A stretch of 16,912 nt of DNA from WLMZ01 sp043747765 (GCA_043747765.1 JAYTOM010000576.1:1-16912), one strand, 5' to 3'. Positions 6,962 to 14,393 are shown, counted from the stretch's first letter. A program made the numbers and translations. Notes: generated by a model from the letters alone, not told the origin.

Positions 6962-8600
6962 AGGGGACTCGTTGGGGCAGCATGATCGTTGCCACTGGAC
7001 CTCGGCGTACGTCTGTTGCATCGAGGATCGACAGTTCGCTGCGATTGGTGGCTTCGTCGTGCACCACCGACAGCAGGTATCCCGCGTCTTCGGCGACGTC
7101 CGAGCCCGCCGGAACGAAGAGCCACTCTCCGGAGTGTCGACGTGGACCAGGGTCCCAGAATTCTCGGCTGTTGTCGGAGTAGTCGTGCTTGATCACACCC
7201 CCGAAATCGACCGTCAGCGGATTCTCGCGTGAGCTCACCAGATAGGAGTAGCGAAGTGGTCGACCGAGCCGGCGAGGATCTCTGCTCGGTAGATCGCCCG
7301 GGTCGTGTTCGGCCAGGATGTCATCGCGCACAGCTCCGGTTGACGTGTTCAGCGTCCAGCGGCGATGGGTCGGAGTGCCGCCGAACAACTCGCCTTCTGC
7401 GAACATCGACGACAGCCGACACACGTCGACGATGACCTCGTCGGCGCGGCGGAAGGCATTTACACCGTGAAACACGTAGCACGGCTCCAAGTCGAACCAT
7501 CGGATCGACGCTGCGCCCCCGCTCAACGGCATCACACCGACACGAGAGCCAGCATCCGGATTCCACGCGTACGGGAAGGCAGCGGTCGTGGGATCGGCAA
7601 CGTACGCGATGGCAGCCTGCAGGTCGAAGGTGACGGGAAGGTCCCAGAACACGGCGTCGGTCTCGGTGATCGCGAAGTCGTGCATCATCGTGCTACGCGG
7701 GATGTCGACCACTTCGCTGTGGACGAGCGTGCCGTCAGGTTCGGTGATGTGGTACGTCAGGAACGGCGCCGTGAACCCGTATCCGAACGAATGCATCCGA
7801 CCGGTGGACGGATCGATCTTCGGATGCGCCGTGAATGCTGTGGTGAGCTTGCCGGCGAAGTCATACGGGCCCACTGTCGACAGATCCGTCCTCTCGACTT
7901 CGTACGGAAAGCCCACCTCGCCGCTCGTCATCAGTTTGCCGCCGTGCCAGATGCACGACACGTTGGACTGGTTCGCGGCGCCGCCGGGTGCGCCCTGACC
8001 GAAGCCAGCGTCGGCCTCGTACATGGTCGTACGCACGTATCGATTGCGATATGACATCGCCTTGCCGTCGGCGATCCGGATCCCGTGCAGCATTCCGTCG
8101 CCGAAGAACCAATGCGGTGAATCGACGTGCTGCGGATTGGACCCGTTCCGCACGTACATCCCCGACAGCTCGGGCGGGATTGCCCCGGACACTTCCAGGG
8201 CGTCGGTCTGCACCTCGCTGAGGACGGGCGCAAAGTTTCCCTGCAGCCACCAGCGTCGTGTGGTGTCGAAGACCGCCGTCGTCGACGGGGCGCTCGTCGG
8301 GGTCGTATCGAACACCGTCGTGGCCGAGGCAGACGGGGTGGCCGCCCCATCCGACGTCGTCGGGTTCGCACTGGATGTGGTCGGGGTCGACGGAGACGGC
8401 GTTGTCGCCTGATTCGTGACCGGAGGTTGGTCGATGCTCGCGGCTCCTGCCGTGTCACCGGTATCGGCCGGAGCGGCTCGATCGGTCGTTGCACTGCACG
8501 AAGCGAGCACCGCAGCGAGGGGTGCTGCGCCGGCGCCGACAGCCGTCCAACGCAGAATGTCCCGACGGCTGATGTCGCGATTGACGAGGCGTCGTGGCAC
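6930..8600 (-). CDS. Carotenoid oxygenase-family protein, exported Tat lipoprotein
   Basis: A 556-residue enzyme of the carotenoid/stilbene cleavage dioxygenase family (RPE65/CCO), a seven-bladed propeller with a non-haem Fe(II). The four iron-binding histidines are all present: AHPK (His259), MMHDF (His307), VFHGVNAF (His378) and YGFHGAW (His550). LSGMYVRNGSNP (145-156) is the conserved entry motif. The N-terminus is unusual: SRRDILRW (11-18) is a twin-arginine motif followed by a hydrophobic stretch and lipobox LASC (Cys35). A Ser/Thr/Pro linker then runs to about residue 113. This predicts folded export and a membrane anchor outside the cell. The GTG at 8600 is set by the signal peptide; the frame further upstream is antisense to the divergent relic. 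No good ribosome site is seen. The CMD-family gene overlaps its 3' end. Confidence 0.9.
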   Translation of the reverse strand: MPRRLVNRDISRRDILRWTAVGAGAAPLAAVLASCSATTDRAAPADTGDTAGAASIDQPPVTNQATTPSPSTPTTSSANPTTSDGAATPSASATTVFDTTPTSAPSTTAVFDTTRRWWLQGNFAPVLSEVQTDALEVSGAIPPELSGMYVRNGSNPQHVDSPHWFFGDGMLHGIRIADGKAMSYRNRYVRTTMYEADAGFGQGAPGGAANQSNVSCIWHGGKLMTSGEVGFPYEVERTDLSTVGPYDFAGKLTTAFTAHPKIDPSTGRMHSFGYGFTAPFLTYHITEPDGTLVHSEVVDIPRSTMMHDFAITETDAVFWDLPVTFDLQAAIAYVADPTTAAFPYAWNPDAGSRVGVMPLSGGAASIRWFDLEPCYVFHGVNAFRRADEVIVDVCRLSSMFAEGELFGGTPTHRRWTLNTSTGAVRDDILAEHDPGDLPSRDPRRLGRPLRYSYLVSSRENPLTVDFGGVIKHDYSDNSREFWDPGPRRHSGEWLFVPAGSDVAEDAGYLLSVVHDEATNRSELSILDATDVRRGPVATIMLPQRVPYGFHGAWIPH

Positions 8601-8647
8601 GATTGTGATTCTGTCATGGATGGTGAGGTCCCGGCTACGTTGTGCCG

Positions 8648-9275
8648 ATGATGGATCGCCGAGGCTTCCTCCGTGTCGCTGGCGCTGCCAGAACCGCTCT
8701 CTTGCCGGGTGCTCGACGACGAGACCGAGCGAATCCGGCGCGACCAATTCAACGACGAGCGATTCAACCGCGGCTGAATCGACCACGGACGCACCGGCAT
8801 CGACGTCGATCTCGATCTCGACCTCAATGTCGACCTCGACATCCAGCACCGGGGCCCCGACCACCTCGGCCCCGGTGACCACCACATCGCAGTCGACCGT
8901 CTCCACCGTGCCGGCGACGACGGAACTGGCGACGACGACGCTTCCCGCAACCGTTCCGCCTCCGTCTGTGCCGGCCAGCCTCGACGAGTGCCCGTCGACG
9001 CCACAGAGTTCGTTCACCGAACGGCGTTCTGCGCGGCGCAGTATGCGTCGTTCTACGGCACCGGGAAGGGTGACGCCGATCGGGCCTCGGTGAAGGCGAC
9101 GCGACTGGCCCTGGAGCCGTTCAGCAATGGCGAGGCGTATCAGAACGATGCCGATCCGGAACGAGATGACTGGGCGACTGCGTATTACGGCTCGAACCTG
9201 GCGAGGTTGCAACGGATCAAGCGAGCCGTCGATCCAGGGAACGTGTTCTCGTTCCCGCAGTCGATCCCCGGCTGA
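8648..9275 (+). pseudogene. Remnant of a Tat-exported FAD-linked oxidase (BBE-type) lacking its FAD domain
   Basis: Three pieces in three frames, in the right order. First, MMDRRGFLRVAGAA from ATG 8648 is a twin-arginine signal. Second, after a frameshift near 8690-8705, SLAGCSTT gives a lipobox cysteine and a Thr/Ser/Pro linker to about 8990. Third, in another frame VDATEFVHRTAFCAAQYASF leads to YYGSNLARLQRIKRAVDPGN and FSFPQSIPG, the unmistakable C-terminal berberine-bridge (BBE) domain ending at 9275. An intact enzyme has about 350-400 residues between linker and BBE tail: the FAD-binding PCMH domain with its flavinylation residues. None of it is here, so the gene is dead as an oxidase. 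It is divergent from the carotenoid oxygenase with only 47 bp between the two starts; both carried the same export design. Confidence 0.85.
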
Positions 9276-9290
9276 TGTCCGAGAGTGTCC

Positions 9291-10046
9291 TCACGCCGAG
9301 ACGGGCTGTGGCGAGTACTGCTCGAGCAAGATTCGCAACTGGGCGAATCCGGTGCGGATCCGTGATTTGACAGTGCCTTCCGGCAGGTTCAAACGGGCAG
9401 CGACCTGCTGGTACGTGCACTCCTCGAAGTACGCGATCCGGATCGGCTGCTGAAGCTCGGGGCGGAGCTTTTCGAGTGCGAGCTCGACCTCGGCGACGAG
9501 CTCCGAACGCAGCATGTCCGCGTCGACAGCGGAGATGGCATCCGAGGTCAGCGACGCGTACCGATGATCGCGCCATGTCCGAGAGGTGTTCTGTCGGGCG
9601 ACGTCGATCGCGCGTCGGTGAGCAATCGTCAGGAGCAGGGATTGGATCGATCCGCGATCCGGGTCGAACGCAGTCGGACTTTTCCAGAAAGCTGCGAACA
9701 CATCCTGTGTCACGTCGAAGCCGTGCTCTTTGCCGCAGATGCGACTGACGTAGCGCAACACGATCGGCGCGTTGGCTGCGTAGCAGGCCTCGATCTCGTT
9801 TTTCGGACTGCTGGCGGTCGCAGCACTGATGTCATCGCGAACTGCATCCGGAACTGCATCGGAAAGGGTGGGGCGTGGTTGGTTGCAATGAGCACTGACG
9901 AGCGTCAGCCGGGGGGATTTGCGATGTTGCCCGGTGGGACAAGTGCGTGAGAACTGTTGTGGCCGGGCGCCTGCGGGACGGCCCCGCAGCGTCGTCGAGG
10001 TTGACGAGGTGCCGCCATTCCTGTGACCCGTAGTGATGGTTTTCAT
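9291..10046 (-). CDS. ECF-type RNA polymerase sigma factor
   Basis: A 251-residue sigma-70 family protein with only regions 2 and 4. Region 2 spans about residues 84-152 (FDVTQDVFAAFWKSP, then GSIQSLLLTIAHRRAIDVAR, resembling SigK/SigL types). Region 4 spans about 185-242, with helix-turn-helix YQQVAARLNLPEGTVKSRIR. The ATG at 10046 is the only start codon before the conserved part, and it leaves about 80 residues of low-complexity Arg/Thr/Pro sequence at the N-terminus. That is unusual for an ECF factor and may mean the true start is non-standard or the 5' region has been rearranged. No adjacent anti-sigma factor gene is present on either side. It is convergent with the BBE relic, 15 bp apart. 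Targets are unknown; the secreted protease relic is divergent from it. Confidence 0.85.
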   Translation of the reverse strand: MKTITTGHRNGGTSSTSTTLRGRPAGARPQQFSRTCPTGQHRKSPRLTLVSAHCNQPRPTLSDAVPDAVRDDISAATASSPKNEIEACYAANAPIVLRYVSRICGKEHGFDVTQDVFAAFWKSPTAFDPDRGSIQSLLLTIAHRRAIDVARQNTSRTWRDHRYASLTSDAISAVDADMLRSELVAEVELALEKLRPELQQPIRIAYFEECTYQQVAARLNLPEGTVKSRIRTGFAQLRILLEQYSPQPVSA

Positions 10047-10342
10047 CGGTCTCGCCGCCTTCCGCTGGTTGAACTTGCAACAACTCACGTTCTGGTGAGA
10101 CCCGCTCCAGATGCTCAACCCGGACGAAGCACGCCTCCTGTAACCGCAGCCCAATATAAGTGAACAGCTGGCTGCGGTCTACCGAGCCTGACGAACAACA
10201 GACGAATCTTTTCACTTCCAGTGACGTGTCCCCACTCTTCGTGAAGGCCGCTTCACAACGTGTCGAGACCGTCAAGATCTGGCTCCGAAACCAGACGAAA
10301 CCGCGATGCCCAATGTGCCGGTCAACTGCTTCGGTCGACGAT

Positions 10343-10369
10343 CGATCAGCGCGCCGTCATCGCTGATCG
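10343..10369. promoter_or_regulatory. 27-bp inverted repeat upstream of the protease relic
   Basis: CGATCAGCG (10343-10351) and CGCTGATCG (10361-10369) are perfect 9-bp arms around a 9-base centre. The decamer ACGATCGATC also occurs twice as a direct repeat (10338-10347 and 10382-10391), one copy overlapping the first arm. The site is in the 400-bp stretch between the sigma factor start (10046) and the protease relic signal peptide (10448), so an operator is more likely than a terminator; there is no T-run on either side. The rest of 10047-10447 shows nothing I can support. Confidence 0.45.
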
Positions 10370-10447
10370 TAAATTGTGCTCACGATCGATCGGAAGGGAC
10401 GTGCGCGGGGATTACCCTTCGCCCGTGCGGATCGGCGGGAGCCGAAC

Positions 10448-10684
10448 CTGAAGCGCGTCGCTCCGTGGGCAGTGGCATGCATCGTCGCAGTTTCGCTCGG
10501 CGCCGAACACGTCTCGCCGGCGGATGCCGGGTCGCGGAACGAGATGCCGATGGCGATGCCGGCTGGGATGGCGATCGCGCCCGGTTCGCCCGGCCCGGTC
10601 GAAGACGCGTGTGCCGGAGGCCAATCGAAGAACGTCGATGGACAGACCCTGTGCTACGTCTCGATGGGTCTCGGCATGCGTTGA
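10448..10684 (+). pseudogene. Signal-peptide fragment of a secreted metalloprotease gene
   Basis: The frame reads LKRVAPWAVACIVAVSLGAE then HVSPADAGS, a Sec signal with a likely cleavage after ADA, followed by a Met/Pro/Gly linker and VDGQTLCYVSMGLGMR before TGA at 10682. A GGGAG sits six bases before CTG at 10448, exactly where an ATG would be expected. So either CTG is used or the start has mutated; a GTG at 10376 in the same frame has no ribosome site and would add a non-signal leader. The protease domain resumes just after the stop in the same frame. I treat both as one broken gene. Confidence 0.5.
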
Positions 10685-10687
10685 GCG

Positions 10688-11345
10688 ATGACGCAGATCA
10701 GCAGCCGTCCATTGTCGGGCGCGGCGGCGACTGCCTTTGGCACGAGCGCAGCAGCGGTGAGCGGACCGAAATGGCTTGACGACGGCATCTCCGGGAGGCG
10801 CGTCCCAGTTCCTCTACATGACAATGTCAGCCACCATCGTCCCCCATCGGTGCGAACACAGCTCACGACGATGTTGAACGGGGTCGACGACATCTACAAC
10901 ACGTCGGCCGCGCAGCTCGGTGGCACCAGGTTCGTCCGTTGGGTGACCGATGCCGTGGGCGGCGGATGCCAAGCCTCGATCGTGCCGGTGTCGATGACAT
11001 CGGCGACCATGTCGACGTTCGGCACGATGACGAACGCGTTGCAGGCCCTCGGATACAACCGCGCCGATCGCACGTACCTGACCTTCGCTCTCAACAGCAC
11101 GTTCTGCGGGATCGGCAGCGTGCAGCCCGACTCGTCGCCCGGTGCGGCGAACGCGAGCAACGACACGACGCCCGAGTATGCGCGCGTGGACAACGGGCAG
11201 GGGTGTTGGTCGGCCACGACAGCAGCGCACGAGATCGGGCACACTCTCGGCGCCGCGCAACTCGATGCTCCGCACACGACGGGTGGGTGGCACTGCAGCG
11301 ACGAGAACGACATCATCTGTTACTCGGATGCACCAGGAGTTGTGA
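10688..11345 (+). pseudogene. Secreted zinc metalloprotease (HEXXH) domain, separated from its signal and frameshifted at the end
   Basis: From about 10880 the frame is clearly coding: VDDIYNTSAAQLGGTRFVRW, then ALQALGYNRADRTYLTF, then the zinc motif AHEIGHTLGAAQLDAPH and GGWHCSDENDIICYSDAPG. HEIGH supplies two histidines and the glutamate, and the downstream His in APH or WHC is a candidate third ligand, as in metzincin-like secreted proteases of actinobacteria. Residues encoded by 10688-10850 show no family resemblance, and the preceding TGA cuts off the signal peptide. After VVMSQV (about 11350) the coding sense shifts frame into a Thr/Pro linker. With no export signal and a shifted tail, the gene is probably non-functional, although the catalytic core itself looks undamaged. 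Confidence 0.75.
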
Positions 11346-11378
11346 TGTCGCAGGTCCTGGTGTCACTTCGCCGCCGCC

Positions 11379-11423
11379 GACTGTTCCTCCGAGGACTGTT
11401 CCTCCGACGACTGTCCCCCCGAC
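11379..11423 (+). repeat. Three tandem 15-bp units encoding a TVPPT linker
   Basis: Units at 11379-11393, 11394-11408 and 11409-11423 share the pattern GACTGTTCCTCCGAC with one to three changes. In the third frame of the protease relic they encode TVPPR, TVPPT, TVPPT, a typical extended cell-surface linker. The linker frame differs from the HEXXH frame, which is direct evidence of the frameshift at about 11345-11360. Confidence 0.75.
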
Positions 11424-11552
11424 GAATCCGGCCGGCGGCACCACATCGAGCAGTATCCCGGGCGGCACGACGGATGGGACAGCGCCGATCACCGGATCCA
11501 TCATCACTCCGCCGTATCGGCGATCTTCTCCTCCTCACCGCTGTTCAGTTCG

Positions 11553-11780
11553 GTTGGTCCGGCGCGGGTGTTCGATACGTGGGTAGGGGTGTGGAGTTGG
11601 TGGTGAAGGTGACGGATCTGGTTGGTGGTGATGGTGTCCGGTTGGTGCCGGGGCTGGTGCGGTGACGTTGAATGTGACGGTGCCGAATGCGGTGATTGCT
11701 CCGGTGTCGGCGGCGGGACGGTGTGTTTCTACAATTCGGTGAGGACCACGATGACGCTCAACGACTCGCCAACGGTCCGC
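11553..11780 (+). pseudogene. Collapsed C-terminal surface repeat domain of the protease
   Basis: Blocks of a repeat domain common in Acidimicrobiia secreted proteins appear in order but in different frames: VGPARVFDT (11553-11579), VELVVKVTDLVGG, GAVTLNVTV joined directly to PNAVIAPVS, and GGTVCFYNSVRT ending near 11750. In intact copies about 30 residues lie between NVTV and VPNAV; here they are missing, with a short ACGGTG-like sequence that could have supported the deletion. After this domain, 11780-11979 shows nothing I can support apart from the upstream region of the SDR gene. Confidence 0.6.
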
Positions 11781-11979
11781 CTCCGTCGAGGTTCGGACCC
11801 GTTGTCCCGTTCGACCCGGTCGCTCTGTTCGTTGTCATGGTCGATCCGGTCGCTGGTCGATCGTCCAACTGGCCGCTTTGCTTGCACTGTTGGCAACGCG
11901 GAAGTACTCCACACGTCGGGTGCTCAAACGATGCGACCAGGCAACGCCGGAACCCGGCCCGGTGTGCAAGAGTGCGGCG

Positions 11980-12741
11980 ATGGACATCTCTCTCAGCGGC
12001 AAGGTTGCGCTCGTGACCGGCGGATCGAAGGGCATCGGCAAGGCAATCGCGATGTCGATGGCGGCCTCCGGTGCGAGTGTGGTCATTGTTTCCCGCAAGC
12101 AGGATCAGCTGGAGGCCACTGCAGCCGAGATACGGACTGCGAACTCTGGCAGTGAAGTGTTGGCCTACGCCGCCAACTCCGGCAGTTCCGAGGCAGGACA
12201 GGCGTGTGTCGCCGCCACGATCGAGCGGTTCGGCGGTCTCGACGTGATCGTCAACAACGCTGCGACGAATCCGTACTACGGCGAGTCACTCGGCGTCGAC
12301 GAGGCACGCTTCGACAAGACGTTCCAGGTCAATCTGCGCGGCCCACTGTTCTGGTGCCAGGCTGCATGGCAACAGGCAATGAGCCACACACCCGGAGTGA
12401 TGATCAACATTGCCTCCGTCGGCGGCCTGCGCGCGGAGGCCGGACTCGGGATCTACAACCTGACCAAGGCGGCGCTGATCCACCTGACCCGACAGCTGGC
12501 CAGCGAGCTCGGGCCAACTCGGGTCGTCGGCATCGCCCCTGGGCTGGTCCAGACCGATTTCGCCGCGCTTCTGGTGGACAATTTTGGTGATCGTCTCGCA
12601 GCCCAGCTACCACTCGGGCGTCTCGGTGTCCCGCAGGACATCGCCAATCTCGCAGTCTTTCTCGCGTCGGACGCGGCGAGCTGGATCACCGGGGAAACGT
12701 ATGTCATCGATGGTGGAGCGGGCGTGCGTGGCGTCAGCTGA
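11980..12741 (+). CDS. SDR-family oxidoreductase (3-oxoacyl reductase-like)
   Basis: A 253-residue classical short-chain dehydrogenase, full length. The cofactor loop TGGSKGIG (13-20), NNAA (92-95), Asn118, Ser146 in NIASVGG, and Tyr159/Lys163 in YNLTK form the complete Asn-Ser-Tyr-Lys set. The Ser-Arg-Lys after beta 2 (residues 38-40) suggests NADP(H). The C-terminal FLASDAASWITGETYVIDGG is the family's closing block. The ATG at 11980 is chosen because the first strand begins seven residues later; the frame upstream is tail sequence of the protease relic. It is convergent with the coiled-coil gene, with only two bases between their stops. The substrate cannot be told from sequence; the family covers FabG-like and alcohol or steroid dehydrogenases. 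Intact and well kept despite relics on both sides. Confidence 0.9.
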   Translation: MDISLSGKVALVTGGSKGIGKAIAMSMAASGASVVIVSRKQDQLEATAAEIRTANSGSEVLAYAANSGSSEAGQACVAATIERFGGLDVIVNNAATNPYYGESLGVDEARFDKTFQVNLRGPLFWCQAAWQQAMSHTPGVMINIASVGGLRAEAGLGIYNLTKAALIHLTRQLASELGPTRVVGIAPGLVQTDFAALLVDNFGDRLAAQLPLGRLGVPQDIANLAVFLASDAASWITGETYVIDGGAGVRGVS

Positions 12742-12743
12742 CC

Positions 12744-12998
12744 TCAGGGCTGGACACCGCGCAATTTCAGGTAGTCCTCCCGAGCGTCGCGGTGGCCCTT
12801 GGCCCCTGACCCGATCAAGCCTCCTGTGCGGACCTTTTTGACCATCTCCTCGAAGTCGTGCAGCATCTGGCTGATGTCGTCTTCAGGTCCGGCGGCCGAG
12901 ATCGTGTCCATCTCGGTGCGGAGCTTGTCGATGTTCTTGCGCACGTGCTCGAACTCCTTGTCGAGTTCCTTGCGGGCATCGTCCAGTTCCTGATTCAT
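12744..12998 (-). CDS. Small acidic/basic coiled-coil protein, unknown function
   Basis: An 84-residue hydrophilic protein. Residues 1-34 (MNQELDDARKELDKEFEHVR onwards) form a regular heptad-like helix, then a short loop (AAGPEDD) and a second helix with FEEMVKKVRTGG, ending in a Gly/Lys-rich tail with GLIGSGAKGHRDAREDY. No signal peptide, no cysteine. The ATG at 12998 is the first codon of the helix; the frame continues upstream but that part is antisense to the HAD relic. Codon use fits the neighbours. It is divergent from the HAD relic and convergent with the SDR gene. I do not recognise the family. Confidence 0.7.
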   Translation of the reverse strand: MNQELDDARKELDKEFEHVRKNIDKLRTEMDTISAAGPEDDISQMLHDFEEMVKKVRTGGLIGSGAKGHRDAREDYLKLRGVQP

Positions 12999-13038
12999 CG
13001 CCCCGACAGTACTCTCGCGAGGTGCCCCTCCGCAGTGG

Positions 13039-13447
13039 ATGCCGTCGATCGGCACGCGTGGTCTGATCGTCGACTGCGACGGCACGTTGGCCGACACGAT
13101 GCCGGTTCAATTTCATCGCTTGGTCAGACATGCTGGAATCGCACGCCATGGCGTTCCCCGAGGTCCACTACTACGCCCTGGGCGGTATGCCCTCGGTCCG
13201 GATCATCGCCCGGCCGGCGGGTGAAAGGGCACTCCTTCGATGCAGACCAAGTCGTTGGGATCTGGCCGACAAGGAATGGCGATACGAGCAGGTGATCGCT
13301 TCGGTCGGCCCGATCGACGTGTTTCTCGAGGCGGCGCGCCGGGCTCGGGTTGAACCCGAGGTGTGCGTTGCCTTCGAGGACAGTGAGTTCGGTCTGCTGG
13401 CCGCGCGCGCCGGAGTGCTCGGCATCGACACCAGGACTTGGTTGTAG
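13039..13447 (+). pseudogene. HAD-superfamily hydrolase remnant, central part deleted and frameshifted
   Basis: Motif I is intact at the start, GLIVDCDGTLADTMP (ATG 13039). A frameshift near 13115 leads to SDMLESHAMAFPEVHYYALG and GGMPSVRIIA, the cap region of beta-phosphoglucomutase-like phosphatases. A further piece in another frame (HSFDADQVV, about 13220-13250) is followed by ADKEWRYEQVIASVGPI. This joins directly to DVFLEAARRARVEPEVCVAF and EDSEFGLLAARAG (motif IV). The roughly 60 residues normally between, holding motifs II and III (the Ser/Thr and Lys of the catalytic site), are absent. The protein cannot be an active HAD enzyme. It ends with TAG at 13445, 30 bp from the convergent lipoprotein gene. 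Confidence 0.85.
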
Positions 13448-13477
13448 GGAATGTCTCGCGTCGCAGACGCGAAGGTT

Positions 13478-14341
13478 TCAGTTGCGAATACAGGACGTGA
13501 GCGCGAACGTCGCCCGACCGTTCTCGATGACGACCCATGTGTCCAGGCTGGACTGCCCAGCGGTTTGTGGCTTGGCTCCCTTGCCGGGACCTGGGTCGAC
13601 GCAGTTCGGATTCGCGTATCGACGACGAAATCCCGGATCGAGAGGCACCGATCGCGTCCGCGAGTTGTTGTTGACCATCCAGAAGTCATCGCCGCGTTTG
13701 AGGCAGTCGGCGGTGGTCTGCGTCTGCTCGCACTGGGTGACGAATGGTTGTGCTGATTCGCCGTAGTAGACGCACTGCACATCCATCTTCATCGACGACG
13801 AGCCAATCGTGATGAAGCCGTTCCAGATGCCGTCGGGAATGGTCGTGCCCAGACTGCCGTCTGCTCCGCAGCCCGTCCCGCGAACGGGCTCCGTTCCCAG
13901 TTGCGGCACCTCCAAATAGCTCGAATAGACAAATGTGTAGCCGGAGGCGCAGGCCACGCACGTCACGGGTCCGGCGGCGGTCGTCGGTGACGGATCGGGT
14001 TTCGTGGTGTCCGGCGCAGTCGTACCGGCGGTCGTCGTGGCCAACGGTGCGGTCGTCGTCGGCTGCGGCGTCACGGTCGTGACATGGACACTTGCCGGTG
14101 GAATGGTCTCTGCCACCGCCGTGGTGGTGATCGGAACCGTCGTCGGGAGGACGGTCGTCGTCGGGGCGGCCGTCGCGGATGGCGGCGTGCTGGATGGAGC
14201 GACAGGGACTGAACTCGAAGGCGCCGTTGTGGTTGGTTCGATCGAGGTGCTGATCACCGCCGTTGTCGATGTGGGTGTTTCGGACAGTGACCGAGAGCCC
14301 GTCGAGCAACTGCCCACTGCGAGGCACGTCGCGGCCAACAC
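13478..14341 (-). CDS. Secreted lipoprotein with Thr/Pro linker and an eight-cysteine domain, unknown
   Basis: A protein of about 287 residues. The N-terminus has a hydrophobic stretch ending AVGSC (Cys12 from the GTG at 14341), a plausible lipobox. The frame extends upstream with basic residues (RPRVRLCRIG) that would make a better signal n-region, but no ATG, GTG or TTG is found there, so the start is uncertain. Residues about 20-125 are a Thr/Pro/Ser linker. The C-terminal domain (126-287) has eight cysteines (128, 131, 158, 190, 204, 213, 247, 284), probably four disulphides, and begins VTCVACASGYTFVY. I do not recognise it. It lies downstream of the other lipoprotein gene with a likely terminator between them. 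Confidence 0.72.
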   Translation of the reverse strand: MLAATCLAVGSCSTGSRSLSETPTSTTAVISTSIEPTTTAPSSSVPVAPSSTPPSATAAPTTTVLPTTVPITTTAVAETIPPASVHVTTVTPQPTTTAPLATTTAGTTAPDTTKPDPSPTTAAGPVTCVACASGYTFVYSSYLEVPQLGTEPVRGTGCGADGSLGTTIPDGIWNGFITIGSSSMKMDVQCVYYGESAQPFVTQCEQTQTTADCLKRGDDFWMVNNNSRTRSVPLDPGFRRRYANPNCVDPGPGKGAKPQTAGQSSLDTWVVIENGRATFALTSCIRN

Positions 14342-14393
14342 GCCGATCCGGCACAGACGGACTCGAGGACGGCAGACCCCGAAAACGCGAAAT

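Noticed and set aside
6962..7021. Start of the CMD-family gene at 7021
   Set aside because: This would lengthen the overlap with the oxygenase and add only shadow sequence; the ATG at 6961 is adequate.
8601..9212. 204-codon N-terminal extension of the carotenoid oxygenase frame
   Set aside because: The extension is Val/Glu/Asp-rich antisense of the Thr/Ser linker of the BBE relic, and it would bury the Tat signal in the middle of the protein.
10939..11586. Separate plus-strand gene of 215 codons
   Set aside because: Only its last part (the Thr/Pro linker) is real and belongs to the protease relic; the front is a shifted-frame shadow of the HEXXH domain.
12999..13097. N-terminal extension of the coiled-coil protein
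   Set aside because: It overlaps the motif I coding sequence of the HAD relic on the other strand and is not helical; the ATG at 12998 starts the helix.
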